This document shows, one piece after another, positions 1-8,270 of a stretch of DNA of 64,000 nt. The notes beneath the pieces were generated by a model, which was given only the letters and a program-made list of their open reading frames with translations, ran no database searches and was not told the DNA's origin. Within the stretch, counting starts at the first letter, position 1, and every line of letters begins with the position of its first letter. Made by a program: the position numbers and the translations under genes. The stretch comes from Spirochaetia bacterium 38H-sp (GTDB taxonomy: Bacteria > Spirochaetota > Spirochaetia > Winmispirales > Winmispiraceae), in NCBI GenBank assembly GCA_039023545.1, contig JBCHKQ010000003.1, positions 62,001 to 126,000 on the forward strand. Reading direction: 5' to 3'.

Positions 1-2441
1 CCTTCCTTTGTACACCAGGGTTTCCACAAAAAATTTATTTTATTATTTTCTACAGCTTCTCTCAGGAAAGCGTATGTTTCCATCTGTCTGGAGACTATTT
101 CACTATCGGATTTATTATATATCTCGTATCTTCCCTTTCCATGCCTTTTTGCTCTGTACAATGCCATATCGGAGTGGCTCAAAAGCTCTTCTGCTGTCTT
201 TCCGTCGTCCGGATAAAAGGCAATCCCTGCACTTAGGCTTACAGGAATTGAGTTTCCTTTGTACTCAAGAGAATTTGTTTCCGCTGTTTTAAAAATCCTT
301 TTTATAACACCTATGGCAAAGGCCCTATCTCTCATGTCCGGTAAAACAAGAGCAAACTCGTCTCCAGATATCCTTGCAATTGTATCAACCTCCCTGCAGA
401 CCTTTCTGAGAATGTCTGCTATCTTTTTGAGAATAAGATCTCCCGCCTTATGACCAAAGGTATCATTAATACCCTTAAAATTATCCATATCTATAAATAC
501 AACAGCAAGACTTGTGCCTGAGCGTTTTGCACCTGCTATATGCTTCTTCAATCTGTCGTTTAAAAGACTTCTGTTGGGAAGACCTGTAAGGGCATCGTGA
601 TATGCCATATGCCGCAGCTTTTCTTCCATAGATTTTTGGTTGCTTATATCATGAAATATACCCACATAATGAACTTGTTTGTCTGCATCTTTTATCCTAA
701 AGATAGACAACCACTCTGGGTACACCTCTCCGTTTTTTCTCCTGTTCCATATCTCGTCTGCCCATGCCCCCTTTGTTACAAGGTCGTTCCACATCTTTAC
801 ATAGAATTCCGGAGGATGGTGCTCGGATTTTAGAATTCTGGGATTCTGTCCTATTGCCTCTGCCTTTGTATAGCCTGTTATATTTGTAAAAGATGGATTT
901 ATCTGTTCTATCGTACCGTCTTCATCAGTTATGGCCATGCCTTCATAAGCATGTTCAAAAAGCCACTTGTATATAAGCAGATTTTTCTCGTATTCCTTCT
1001 CTTTTGTTATGTCCCTTCCAAAGTAAAAAATGCCGTCAAATTTGCTTATAGGAGAAGGAATAAACTCGTATACTGTTTTGTCCTTTGTTATTGTTATGTT
1101 TTTACCAGGATTCTCTTCTATTGCTTTGAGTTCTGTAGGAAGCTCTTTGTTACAATATCCCTCTGGTATGGAGAATATCCTTGAGGCAGTTCTGTTTGCG
1201 TATGCTATCTTTACATCCTTATTGATAAATATAACAGGATTTGGGTTTTCTTGGGGAAATAGGCCCAGAAAAGAGCTTTGGGCTATGGCTTTGTTTTTTT
1301 CCTGTATTGTTTGAGAAAGAGAGAGCATTAGTTTGTTAAAATAGCTGGCAAGTATACTCAGCTCCGTATGACCTACTGGTTTCAACCTTGCATTGAGGTA
1401 TCCGTTGGTTGCAAGCTTTAATATGGGTAAAGCCTTTATTATGGGTCTGCTTATTCTAAGATATATGTATGCGGTGAGAAAAAGAGATAATACAAGTATT
1501 GCCATAAGAGATATGCCAGATATTCTTATGAGTACATTTTTTGTATCAGCAAGTAGGGATTTGCTGTATATGACAAAAATATTCCAGCTAAAATCTTTTA
1601 TAATATTCTTTACCAATACATAGGTTTTCCCGTGGTATTGGTAGTTTATGTGATTATCTTCTATTGCATTTTTTGTAATATCATACGTATTGGGAGAAAA
1701 ATCCGGAATGGTGTTCTTGCTTATTATCCTCTTGTTATTTTCTGATGTTATCATTATAAAGGTTTTATTGTTCTTTACTATTGCGGATAGCATATCAGAA
1801 AGTAGGTTTTCTTCTATGAGGCTTGTGTACTCCTCTTTATATGCCGTTGCAACCACTATCCAGTCCCATTCTGAAAAATAGTCCATATACAGCACTTTTT
1901 TTCTTGCTTTTTGTTCTCCCGGATTTTTCCATATGTAGTCAAAGTATCCCTTTTTTTCTTCTGTTATCCTTTTTATGATAGTGTCGTTTGCCATATTTTT
2001 GCCTATAAGTTCTTTTTGTGGGTGATATATGATATTGGCTTTGCTGTCCACTATGGCAAAGTATCCGCTTTCTCCTATCTTTTGTTTCTTTAGATATTCC
2101 ATCACATGCTCTTTTGCCTCTTCCGGTGTATGTGTGTGTTGTTGTATTTCACTCTGGTAGGCTCTGCATATATCAATCGCTTTGGAAACATTTTGTCTGA
2201 GTTCTTGCAGAATCATATGCCTGCCTGTATTTTCTATTGTCTCACTTATTATCTCTGTTTCTTCCTGTATTTTTTTTGTTTCCTGTGTTCCTATTGTCCT
2301 TTCTATAAGAGAATTGGTGAAGTAGAACAAAATTGTAATCCCTGCTGCTACTATTATGAGATGCAGAAAAAGGATTTTTATTGCAATCAGCTTATACCAC
2401 GCTATACGGACATTCTTTTTCCTACCTTTTTTATTTTCCAT
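1..2441 (-). CDS. Cache-HAMP-PAS-PAS-GGDEF-(EAL) membrane c-di-GMP signalling protein, 3' end outside window
   Basis: I translated this from the minus strand; the open frame runs off the left edge without a stop. Residues 17-40 form a membrane segment. A periplasmic Cache-like domain follows (about 60-310, with GYFAIVDSKANIIYHP), then a second membrane helix (about 325-350), HAMP and two PAS domains (the second with EGMAITDEDGTIEQINPSF). The GGDEF domain starts at HDALTGLPNRSLL. Its active motif reads SGDEF, a variant tolerated in active cyclases, and a product-inhibition I-site RxxD (REVD) sits five residues before it. The last visible residues (LREAVENNKINFLWKPW) match the start of an EAL domain, but the usual YQP reads WKP. 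It is therefore likely a bifunctional or regulatory c-di-GMP enzyme sensing an extracellular ligand. The start is chosen at the ATG 8 nt below a TATAAT box; no Shine-Dalgarno site is visible. Confidence 0.85.
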   Translation of the reverse strand, partial: MENKKGRKKNVRIAWYKLIAIKILFLHLIIVAAGITILFYFTNSLIERTIGTQETKKIQEETEIISETIENTGRHMILQELRQNVSKAIDICRAYQSEIQQHTHTPEEAKEHVMEYLKKQKIGESGYFAIVDSKANIIYHPQKELIGKNMANDTIIKRITEEKKGYFDYIWKNPGEQKARKKVLYMDYFSEWDWIVVATAYKEEYTSLIEENLLSDMLSAIVKNNKTFIMITSENNKRIISKNTIPDFSPNTYDITKNAIEDNHINYQYHGKTYVLVKNIIKDFSWNIFVIYSKSLLADTKNVLIRISGISLMAILVLSLFLTAYIYLRISRPIIKALPILKLATNGYLNARLKPVGHTELSILASYFNKLMLSLSQTIQEKNKAIAQSSFLGLFPQENPNPVIFINKDVKIAYANRTASRIFSIPEGYCNKELPTELKAIEENPGKNITITKDKTVYEFIPSPISKFDGIFYFGRDITKEKEYEKNLLIYKWLFEHAYEGMAITDEDGTIEQINPSFTNITGYTKAEAIGQNPRILKSEHHPPEFYVKMWNDLVTKGAWADEIWNRRKNGEVYPEWLSIFRIKDADKQVHYVGIFHDISNQKSMEEKLRHMAYHDALTGLPNRSLLNDRLKKHIAGAKRSGTSLAVVFIDMDNFKGINDTFGHKAGDLILKKIADILRKVCREVDTIARISGDEFALVLPDMRDRAFAIGVIKRIFKTAETNSLEYKGNSIPVSLSAGIAFYPDDGKTAEELLSHSDMALYRAKRHGKGRYEIYNKSDSEIVSRQMETYAFLREAVENNKINFLWKPWCTKE

Positions 2442-2449
2442 TAATAAGT

Positions 2450-2455
2450 ATTATA
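2450..2455 (-). promoter_or_regulatory. -10 box of the GGDEF gene (possible leaderless start)
   Basis: A perfect TATAAT (minus strand) ends 8 nt before the ATG at 2441, so the transcript would start at or next to the start codon. No convincing -35 hexamer lies 16-18 bp upstream, so this is the weakest member of the leaderless set. Confidence 0.4.
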
Positions 2456-2498
2456 ATATTGTTAACAAGCAATATTCCACGATTTTTAAGAGGTTTTT

Positions 2499-2792
2499 AT
2501 GCCAGAAGCACATCTTAGTCTACAAATTATTCCTATGACAGAGAAGGAAAGATTGTATCCCATAGTAGATAAGGTTATAGATTATATAAAGAAGAGCGGG
2601 GTCAGATATATAGTAGGTCCTATGGAAACAACAATGGAAGGAGAGTTGGATCTTCTTTTTGATATTGCAAAAGAAGCTCACAGAATCTGTCTAGAAGAAG
2701 GAGCATGGAGAGTAGGAGCTGTTATCAAGACAGATGTGCTGCCGGAGGGGATAAGGTTTGAAGACAAGATTGGTAAATACAAACAGGTATAA
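2499..2792 (+). CDS. MTH1187/YqgV-type thiamine-binding protein
   Basis: A 97-residue protein of the Thiamine_BP (DUF77) family: a small ferredoxin-like-fold protein that forms tetramers and is thought to bind thiamine or related pyrimidines in the cytoplasm. Recognisable parts are the start LSLQIIPM, the central VGPMETTMEGE and the C-terminal RVGAVIKTD. The ATG is preceded by AAGAGG at good spacing. Its 3' end overlaps the next gene, a transporter permease, by 35 nt, so it is the first gene of a thiamine-precursor uptake operon and may act as a ligand buffer or sensor for it. The upstream gap (57 nt) is too short for a TPP riboswitch and none is seen. Confidence 0.8.
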   Translation: MPEAHLSLQIIPMTEKERLYPIVDKVIDYIKKSGVRYIVGPMETTMEGELDLLFDIAKEAHRICLEEGAWRVGAVIKTDVLPEGIRFEDKIGKYKQV

Positions 2793-3573
2793 ACATATAT
2801 TTTTAAGAACAGCATTCTATAGTTTTCTCATCATTTTATGGCAGATATGTTGTAATATCTTTTCCATATCGCCTTATCTTCTCCCTTCTCCCGTTATGAT
2901 TATAAGAGAACTGATTTCTCAGTTTCCACTTATACTTCCTCATCTTTATGCAACTATTCTAACAGGTATAGGCGGTTTTATTATCTCGATTTTTATAGGA
3001 TTTTTGATGGCTCTCTTTCTTGACTTCTCGTCTGCTGCCAAGCTGCTACTATATCCTATTCTAGTTGTTTCTCAGACAATACCTATTATCTTTATGTATC
3101 CGCTATTTCTGATATGGTTTGGCTACGGCATTGCGAGCAAACTTTTTGTTGTTATCTTGGTATGTTTTTTCCCTGTAAGTGTGAGTCTAACTGATGGTCT
3201 TGCATCCACGGACTCGGAGTTGCTGCTGCTTTTCCGCTCGTTTAATGCTTCCAGAATAAAGACTTTTTTTTATTTGCGCTTACCTTCTGCTATCCCTTCT
3301 CTTTTCTCTGGACTTAAGATAGCTGCAACCTACAGTATAATGGGTGCTGTCATAGGAGAATGGCTGGGTGCTTCCAGAGGTCTTGGAGTATATATGCTGC
3401 GTGCCTATAAAACCTTTTCGACTCCAAGAGTTTTTGCAGCCATAATCATAGTTGTAGCCGCAAGCCTTATTGTTGTGTATCTTGTAAAAAAAGCAGAGCA
3501 GCTTCTATTGCCTTGGATACAAAAGGCAGAAGGCTTTTCTGCCAAAACCATGGGGAAATCCCTAGAGATGTAA
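2758..3573 (+). CDS. ABC transporter permease (thiamine precursor, ThiX-like)
   Basis: A 271-residue integral membrane protein of the BPD_transp_1 family (SsuC/TauC/ThiX group) with about six membrane helices. The ATPase-coupling loop is around residues 180-200, with a degenerate EAA-type region at LRLPSAIPSLFSGLKIA. The start is a TTG at 2758, inside the preceding gene. It is chosen because GGAGGGG lies 8 nt upstream and no ATG occurs in the N-terminal region. It would form the channel for the binding protein and ATPase encoded next. The substrate is inferred from those neighbours, not from the permease itself. Confidence 0.85.
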   Translation: MKTRLVNTNRYKHIFLRTAFYSFLIILWQICCNIFSISPYLLPSPVMIIRELISQFPLILPHLYATILTGIGGFIISIFIGFLMALFLDFSSAAKLLLYPILVVSQTIPIIFMYPLFLIWFGYGIASKLFVVILVCFFPVSVSLTDGLASTDSELLLLFRSFNASRIKTFFYLRLPSAIPSLFSGLKIAATYSIMGAVIGEWLGASRGLGVYMLRAYKTFSTPRVFAAIIIVVAASLIVVYLVKKAEQLLLPWIQKAEGFSAKTMGKSLEM

Positions 3574-3585
3574 AGGAGTTTTTAT

Positions 3586-4578
3586 ATGACCAAGCGACTT
3601 ATCATATTTTTTGTTTTCATTGTGTCTATTTTCTCTGTTCTTGCAGAAGCAGAAAAAGAAAGTGTTGCGGATGCGTCAACACATGCCACACCTGTTACAG
3701 TGGTATTGGACTGGACAGTTAACACAAACCACACAGGTTTATATGTTGCACTTGATAAAGGCTACTATAAAGATACAGGACTAGATGTTTCTATAGTTTC
3801 TCCTCCAGAGACAGGAGGGGCATCTCTTGTGGTCGCCGGTAAGGCTCAGTTCTTTGTAAGTTATCAGGAAGAAATAACCTATGCCAGAGCCGCGGGGACA
3901 AAACTCAAGGCTCTGGCCGCAGTAATCCAGCACAATACCTCAGGATTTGCGGCAAGAAAAGAAGAAGGTATAAACACCCCCAGAGATTTCGAAGGAAAGA
4001 CTTATGGCGGGTGGGGGTCTCCTATGGAAGAAGCCGTAATACAAGCCCTCATGAAGCGTTATGATGCGGATTACTCCAAGGTAAAAAATGTTTCTGTGGG
4101 TGCGGTTGACTTTTTTGCTGCAACAGAAGGCGATGTTGATTTTATGTGGATATTCTACGGCTGGGATGGGATAGCCGCAGGGCTCAAAGGTGTTGATATA
4201 AGCTATATACCGATAGCAGAGATAGAGCCATCGCTTGATTATTACACCCCGGTTCTTGCCTCAAGCGACCAATACATATCAGAAGAGCCTCACATAACAA
4301 AGGCCTTTGTCATGGCAACTGCAAAAGGTTATCAATATGCTATAGAACATCCAGAAGAGGCTGCACAAATACTCCTCAAGTATGCACCGGAACTTGACCA
4401 TGACCTTGTGCTTGCAAGTCAAAAGTATCTTGCAGGTCAGTATGCAAAAGATGCAGAAAGATGGGGACAGATGAAACTCTCTGTCTGGCATGACTTTGCA
4501 GCATGGCTCAAAGAGAACGGTCTTCTTGAAGGTAGCTTTTCTCCAGAGGATGCTTTTACCAATGAGTTCTTACCGTAA
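3586..4578 (+). CDS. NMT1/THI5-like periplasmic binding protein (ThiY-like, pyrimidine thiamine precursor)
   Basis: A 330-residue extracytoplasmic solute-binding protein. A signal peptide (MTKRLIIFFVFIVSIFSVLA) ends at an AxA-like site with no lipobox cysteine, so it should be soluble in the periplasm. The body matches the NMT1/THI5 fold: DWTVNTNHTGLYVALDKGYY, then SPPETGGASLVVAGKAQF and FEGKTYGGWGSP. Family members bind HMP or formylaminopyrimidine, riboflavin or aliphatic sulfonates. The linked thiamine-binding protein favours a thiamine pyrimidine. AAGGAG precedes the ATG. A GC-rich hairpin follows the stop codon and separates it from the ATPase gene. Confidence 0.82.
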   Translation: MTKRLIIFFVFIVSIFSVLAEAEKESVADASTHATPVTVVLDWTVNTNHTGLYVALDKGYYKDTGLDVSIVSPPETGGASLVVAGKAQFFVSYQEEITYARAAGTKLKALAAVIQHNTSGFAARKEEGINTPRDFEGKTYGGWGSPMEEAVIQALMKRYDADYSKVKNVSVGAVDFFAATEGDVDFMWIFYGWDGIAAGLKGVDISYIPIAEIEPSLDYYTPVLASSDQYISEEPHITKAFVMATAKGYQYAIEHPEEAAQILLKYAPELDHDLVLASQKYLAGQYAKDAERWGQMKLSVWHDFAAWLKENGLLEGSFSPEDAFTNEFLP

Positions 4579-4593
4579 AAACAATAATTACCC

Positions 4594-4617
4594 CGGGGGC
4601 TCTGCAAGGAGTCCCCG
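4594..4617 (+). terminator. Intercistronic hairpin between binding protein and ATPase
   Basis: A 9-bp stem (CGGGGGCTC with GAGTCCCCG, one G-T pair, 6-nt loop) lies between the two genes and has no T-run. It is more likely an mRNA-stability or attenuation element giving more binding protein than ATPase than a full terminator. Confidence 0.5.
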
Positions 4618-4629
4618 CCTGGATAACCT

Positions 4630-5367
4630 ATGTCTCTCAAAGTAGAATCCGTAAGTTGCTCGTTTTCTGGTCTCAATGTATTATCCGATATAAACCTTGA
4701 GCTGGAAAACAAAGGTTTTCTCGTTGTATTGGGTCCTTCTGGTTGTGGAAAAAGTACTCTTCTCAAGCTCATATCCGGTCTCATTACTCCTAACAGAGGA
4801 AAAATAGTTCTTGATGGAGAAGACATAACTGGTAAGCCCGGCATGGTAAGCTATATGCACCAGGAAGACCTTCTTTTGCCTTGGCTCAATATACTGGATA
4901 ATGCAGCCCTCCCTCTATTTATCCGTGGAGAGAAAAAAACTAGCGCAAGACAAAAAGCAAGAGAGCTTCTTGCGGATTTTGGGCTTGCAGGCTTTGAGCA
5001 ATATTATCCTGGACAGCTTTCTGGCGGCATGCGACAACGCGTATCCTTGCTAAGAAGCTATCTTTACAGAAATGATATCCTTCTTCTTGACGAACCCTTT
5101 GGTGCTCTGGATGCAATAACACGTGAGAAGATGCAGGATTGGCTGCTGGATGTTTTCTCCTCGCTGTCTGCAGCTGTTTTGCTGGTTACCCACGATGTTG
5201 ACGAGGCCATACTCCTGGCTGATAAAATTATAGTGCTTTCCCCAAGGCCGGCCAGAATCCGTGAGGTATTTGATGTGCCGTTTGGCAGACCACGCTCGCG
5301 AGACGTCCTCTTAAGCTCCGAGTATCTCAAACTCAAACGTTCCCTTTGGGCATCTCTTACCCACTGA
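4630..5367 (+). CDS. ABC transporter ATPase (thiamine precursor, ThiZ-like)
   Basis: A 245-residue ABC ATPase with every expected motif: Walker A GPSGCGKST, Q-loop in MHQEDLLLPW, signature LSGGMRQRVSL, Walker B ILLLDEPFGALD and H-loop LLVTHDVDEA. The size and the C-terminal region fit the SsuB/TauB/ThiZ subgroup. It powers uptake with the permease and binding protein just upstream. The ribosome site is weak, so translation or message level may be set by the hairpin ahead of it. Substrate assignment rests on operon context. Confidence 0.88.
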   Translation: MSLKVESVSCSFSGLNVLSDINLELENKGFLVVLGPSGCGKSTLLKLISGLITPNRGKIVLDGEDITGKPGMVSYMHQEDLLLPWLNILDNAALPLFIRGEKKTSARQKARELLADFGLAGFEQYYPGQLSGGMRQRVSLLRSYLYRNDILLLDEPFGALDAITREKMQDWLLDVFSSLSAAVLLVTHDVDEAILLADKIIVLSPRPARIREVFDVPFGRPRSRDVLLSSEYLKLKRSLWASLTH

Positions 5368-5383
5368 TAACATCTTTTTATCT

Positions 5384-5535
5384 ATATCCGAACGCCCGGC
5401 CCGCAGTAGCTGTCCGGGCTGCCTCCGGCAGGATTGGAACATAATACCTTGCTTTTCTATCTGCTGCTGCAGGCAGGAGGGAGCGCACTTAATTATCTGC
5501 TTTACATCATGTGGCGCGCTCCCGACGTTCGGTAT
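5384..5535. repeat. Tail-to-tail pair of variable-stem palindromic elements
   Basis: The left copy (5384-5431, minus type) has CCGAACG, the inner stem GCCCGG/CCGGGC, then CTGCCTCCGGCAG. The right copy (about 5467-5535, plus type) has GCAGGCAG, the inner stem GGGAGCGC/GCGCTCCC, then CGTTCGGTAT. The pair lies between the thi ATPase and the hydrolase, both on the plus strand. Confidence 0.85.
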
Positions 5536-5578
5536 AATATTTATTTCTGTTAATGCTTATGGCTCTGGCAAAAAATCA

Positions 5579-5606
5579 TTGCTTTTTTTTAGCTTGCCTT
5601 TATAAT
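5579..5606 (+). promoter_or_regulatory. Sigma-70 promoter of the alpha/beta hydrolase gene
   Basis: TTGCTT (5579-5584), a 16-bp spacer and TATAAT (5601-5606). The start point is expected near 5613, just before AAGGAG (5614-5619). This rules out the ATG at 5605, which lies within the -10 box. Confidence 0.65.
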
Positions 5607-5625
5607 GTTTTCTAAGGAGTGTGCC

Positions 5626-6480
5626 ATGGAATCGTTTTTGCCATACAGAGAGGTTTTTCTTGAGAACGATTTCTCTCGTAAGGGTGGTCGTATTTTCTTG
5701 CGTGTTTTTTCTCCGCACATTGCTCCTCAGGCTGTTGTGATTGTATCCCATGGCTTTGGAGAGCACTCTGGTATCTATGTGGAGTTTGCAGGTTATCTTG
5801 CTCAGCACGGGTTTCTTGTTGTCTGCCCTGATTTTCCTGGCCACGGGATAAGCTCCGGACGGCGCGGAGTTATAGATAGTCTTGATTCTTATCTACTCTG
5901 TCTGGATGCTGCCAGGATTTGGGCTGAGTCGGTATCGGACGGGCTATCTGTGTTTGTGGTAGGCCACAGTATGGGCGGGCTTATTGCGGCATGTTATGCC
6001 CTGTTTAGGCCGGAGTATGTGGCTGCCGTAGCACTTTCTGCCCCTGCGCTTTCTCTAGACGGTGTACCATCCTGGCAGAGATTTCTTGCTAATTCTGTTA
6101 TGAGGTTGTTTCCGCACTTTAGGATGCATGTACGGCTTAATCTTCCTGATTTATCCAGGGATCCGGTTGCTCTTGCAAGGTTGTTGTCCGATCCGCTTTG
6201 TCATAATTATGGTAGTGTATCCATGCTCAAAGCTATGGAAGATGGCATAACAAGATTTAGAGAGAATGCAGAGCGCTATCCTGTTCCTGTCCTGCTAATG
6301 CAGGGAGAATTTGACAGAATTGTGCCTGCTGATGTCAATATGACTCTTTTTGACCTTTTTCCCTCTACGGATAAAGAGCTGCGTGTATATGACGGAGCTT
6401 TTCATCATCTTTTTATAGACCTCTGCAGAGAAGAAGTACAGGCTGATATCCTTTCCTGGTTAAAGAGTATTGCTATTTGA
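5626..6480 (+). CDS. Alpha/beta hydrolase, monoacylglycerol-lipase/lysophospholipase-like
   Basis: A 284-residue serine hydrolase of the Hydrolase_4 family. The catalytic parts are in order: oxyanion region SHGFGEHSG, nucleophile elbow GHSMGG, acid in MQGEFDRIVP, and histidine in GAFHHLF. Such enzymes cleave monoacylglycerols or lysophospholipids in the cytoplasm. The exact substrate cannot be read from the sequence. The ATG at 5626 is chosen because AAGGAG sits 6-7 nt ahead and an upstream in-frame ATG lies in the promoter. It is a monocistronic gene, with palindromic elements upstream and trpR about 100 nt downstream. Confidence 0.82.
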   Translation: MESFLPYREVFLENDFSRKGGRIFLRVFSPHIAPQAVVIVSHGFGEHSGIYVEFAGYLAQHGFLVVCPDFPGHGISSGRRGVIDSLDSYLLCLDAARIWAESVSDGLSVFVVGHSMGGLIAACYALFRPEYVAAVALSAPALSLDGVPSWQRFLANSVMRLFPHFRMHVRLNLPDLSRDPVALARLLSDPLCHNYGSVSMLKAMEDGITRFRENAERYPVPVLLMQGEFDRIVPADVNMTLFDLFPSTDKELRVYDGAFHHLFIDLCREEVQADILSWLKSIAI

Positions 6481-6579
6481 TACAATTGAGAGCATCTTTT
6501 TATTTTTCTCGGTTGTCGGCTGATATTATGGATTGATTTTTCTCTTTACTTTGCATCTTTTTCGGGTTAATCTGTTTCT

Positions 6580-6894
6580 ATGGAAAATAACGAGAAGACA
6601 AGAGACTATTTTAAGGAGCTTGTCAGCTACATATCTACGATAGATAATCCTGACAAGCTTATGAGATTTTTTGAAGAGATTCTTACCCCTGCGGAGAGAG
6701 CCCGACTTGCTCTAAGATGGGAGCTCATGGTGATGCTTGCGTATGGTTTTACACAGAGGGAAATCGCCGACAGGCTGGGTGTCAGCCTGTGTAAGGTAAC
6801 AAGAGGTGCCAAGATATTAAAGGACCCGGAGTCTGTTACCTGGGAATTACTTGAAAAGATGGAGGAAAAACAAGGTGAAAAAGATCTTACTTGA
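6580..6894 (+). CDS. trpR: Trp repressor family protein
   Basis: A 104-residue all-helical protein of the TrpR family. The core is [16 protein letters not shown] followed by the helix-turn-helix [21 protein letters not shown], which matches the TrpR recognition region ending in TRG. A YerC/YecD-type relative is the alternative. The next gene, overlapping by 20 nt, encodes a TrpB2, so repression of tryptophan synthesis or salvage by L-tryptophan is the simplest reading; Chlamydia also links trpR to trpB. No Shine-Dalgarno site precedes the ATG. A poor TTTACT/TTAATC promoter close to the start would make it leaderless, but this is weak. No canonical trp operator was recognised upstream. Confidence 0.75.
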   Translation: MENNEKTRDYFKELVSYISTIDNPDKLMRFFEEILTPAERARLALRWELMVMLAYGFTQREIADRLGVSLCKVTRGAKILKDPESVTWELLEKMEEKQGEKDLT

Positions 6895-8224
6895 AGAAAA
6901 GGAAATGCCAAGACAGTGGTACAACATTCTTGCGGATATGCCGGGTGCACCTATGGATCCGCCCCTCAATCCTGCAACAAAGAAACCAATGGGACCGGAT
7001 GAGCTTGCAGCATTATTCCCCATGGCTCTGATAGAGCAGGAAGTCAGCACCCAGAGATGGATAGATATCCCAGAAGAAATATTGGATGTGCTTGCAATAT
7101 GGCGGCCTTCTCCCCTATACAGGGCTTATAATCTTGAGAAAGCACTTGGTACACCAGCACGCATATACTTTAAGTGGGAGGGAGGCTCTCCACCGGGTTC
7201 TCATAAACCCAATACAGCAGTACCTCAGGCATACTACAATGCAAAAGAGGGGATTACCAAGCTTACTACGGAGACAGGAGCAGGACAGTGGGGAAGCAGC
7301 CTTGCCTTTGCCGGGCAGTTTTACGGGCTTGAGGTCAGAGTTTTTATGGTAAAGGTAAGCTATGAGGCAAAGCCCTTCCGCAGACTGCTTATGGAAACTT
7401 GGGGGGCGTCCTGTATTCCCAGTCCTTCTGATAAAACCGATGTGGGCAGAAGCATACTGGCAGAAGACCCCGAATGTCCGGGTTCTCTGGGTATAGCCAT
7501 AAGTGAGGCTGTGGAAGAAGCTCTCAAGAGAGAGGATACCCACTATGCACTTGGCTCTGTCCTCAATCATGTTATTTTGCATCAGTCCATAATAGGGCTT
7601 GAAGCAAAAAAGCAGCTTGAGAAAGTAGGGGATTATCCTGATGTGGTTATAGGCTGCGTAGGAGGCGGTTCCAACTTCGGTGGTATTGCAGTACCCTTTG
7701 CCTACGACAAAATCAATGGCAAAGACCTTAGGATACTTGCTGCCGAGCCTGCTGCTTGTCCTTCCATAACCAGAGGTGTTTTTGCTTACGACTATGGTGA
7801 TACAGGTAAAATGACACCTATGCTAAGAATGCACACACTTGGCCATGATTTTATCCCGCCTTCCATACATGCTGGAGGCCTGCGCTATCACGGGATGTCT
7901 CCCATAGTCTCAAAGCTTGTTGAAGAAGGCATAGCCGAGGCCAAGTCCTTCCATCAGAGAGGAATCTTTGATGCGGCTGTTCTCTTTGCCAGAACAGAAG
8001 GTTTTGTAGTCGCACCTGAGACGGCTCATGCCATAAAGGCCTGTGTTGACGAGGCCATACAGGCAAAAGAAGAAGGCAAAGAAAAAGTCATTCTTGTCAA
8101 TGCATCAGGGCACGGACATTTTGATATGAACGCATATCACCAGTACTTTGAGAACAAGCTGGAGGATTATGAATATCCGGAAGAAAATATAAGAAAAGCA
8201 CTGGAAGCTTTGCCAAAGATATAG
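6875..8224 (+). CDS. trpB: TrpB2-type tryptophan synthase beta chain
   Basis: A 449-residue PLP enzyme of the TrpB2 (TrpB-related) group, which joins indole and serine. Seen: the TrpB2-specific N-terminus ([20 protein letters not shown]), the RPSPLYRA substrate loop, the PLP lysine in [16 protein letters not shown], and the glycine-rich phosphate loop [11 protein letters not shown]. The start is a GTG at 6875 with GGAGG 9 nt upstream, giving the normal N-terminus; it lies inside trpR, so the two are translationally coupled. No trpA is adjacent. TrpB2 proteins often act without TrpA, so salvage of free indole is a reasonable inference. A terminator follows. Confidence 0.88.
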   Translation: MKKILLEEKEMPRQWYNILADMPGAPMDPPLNPATKKPMGPDELAALFPMALIEQEVSTQRWIDIPEEILDVLAIWRPSPLYRAYNLEKALGTPARIYFKWEGGSPPGSHKPNTAVPQAYYNAKEGITKLTTETGAGQWGSSLAFAGQFYGLEVRVFMVKVSYEAKPFRRLLMETWGASCIPSPSDKTDVGRSILAEDPECPGSLGIAISEAVEEALKREDTHYALGSVLNHVILHQSIIGLEAKKQLEKVGDYPDVVIGCVGGGSNFGGIAVPFAYDKINGKDLRILAAEPAACPSITRGVFAYDYGDTGKMTPMLRMHTLGHDFIPPSIHAGGLRYHGMSPIVSKLVEEGIAEAKSFHQRGIFDAAVLFARTEGFVVAPETAHAIKACVDEAIQAKEEGKEKVILVNASGHGHFDMNAYHQYFENKLEDYEYPEENIRKALEALPKI

Positions 8225-8242
8225 ATATAATAAACCGAAGCT

Positions 8243-8270
8243 GGCAGGCTCTTAGCCTGCCGCTCTTTTA
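8243..8270 (+). terminator. Rho-independent terminator of trpR-trpB
   Basis: Stem GGCAGGCT/AGCCTGCC with a 3-nt loop, followed by GCTCTTTTATT. It lies between convergent genes. Confidence 0.8.

Noticed and set aside
2442..2498. TPP riboswitch ahead of the thiamine transporter
   Set aside because: Only 57 nt are available and no CTGAGA-type core is present.
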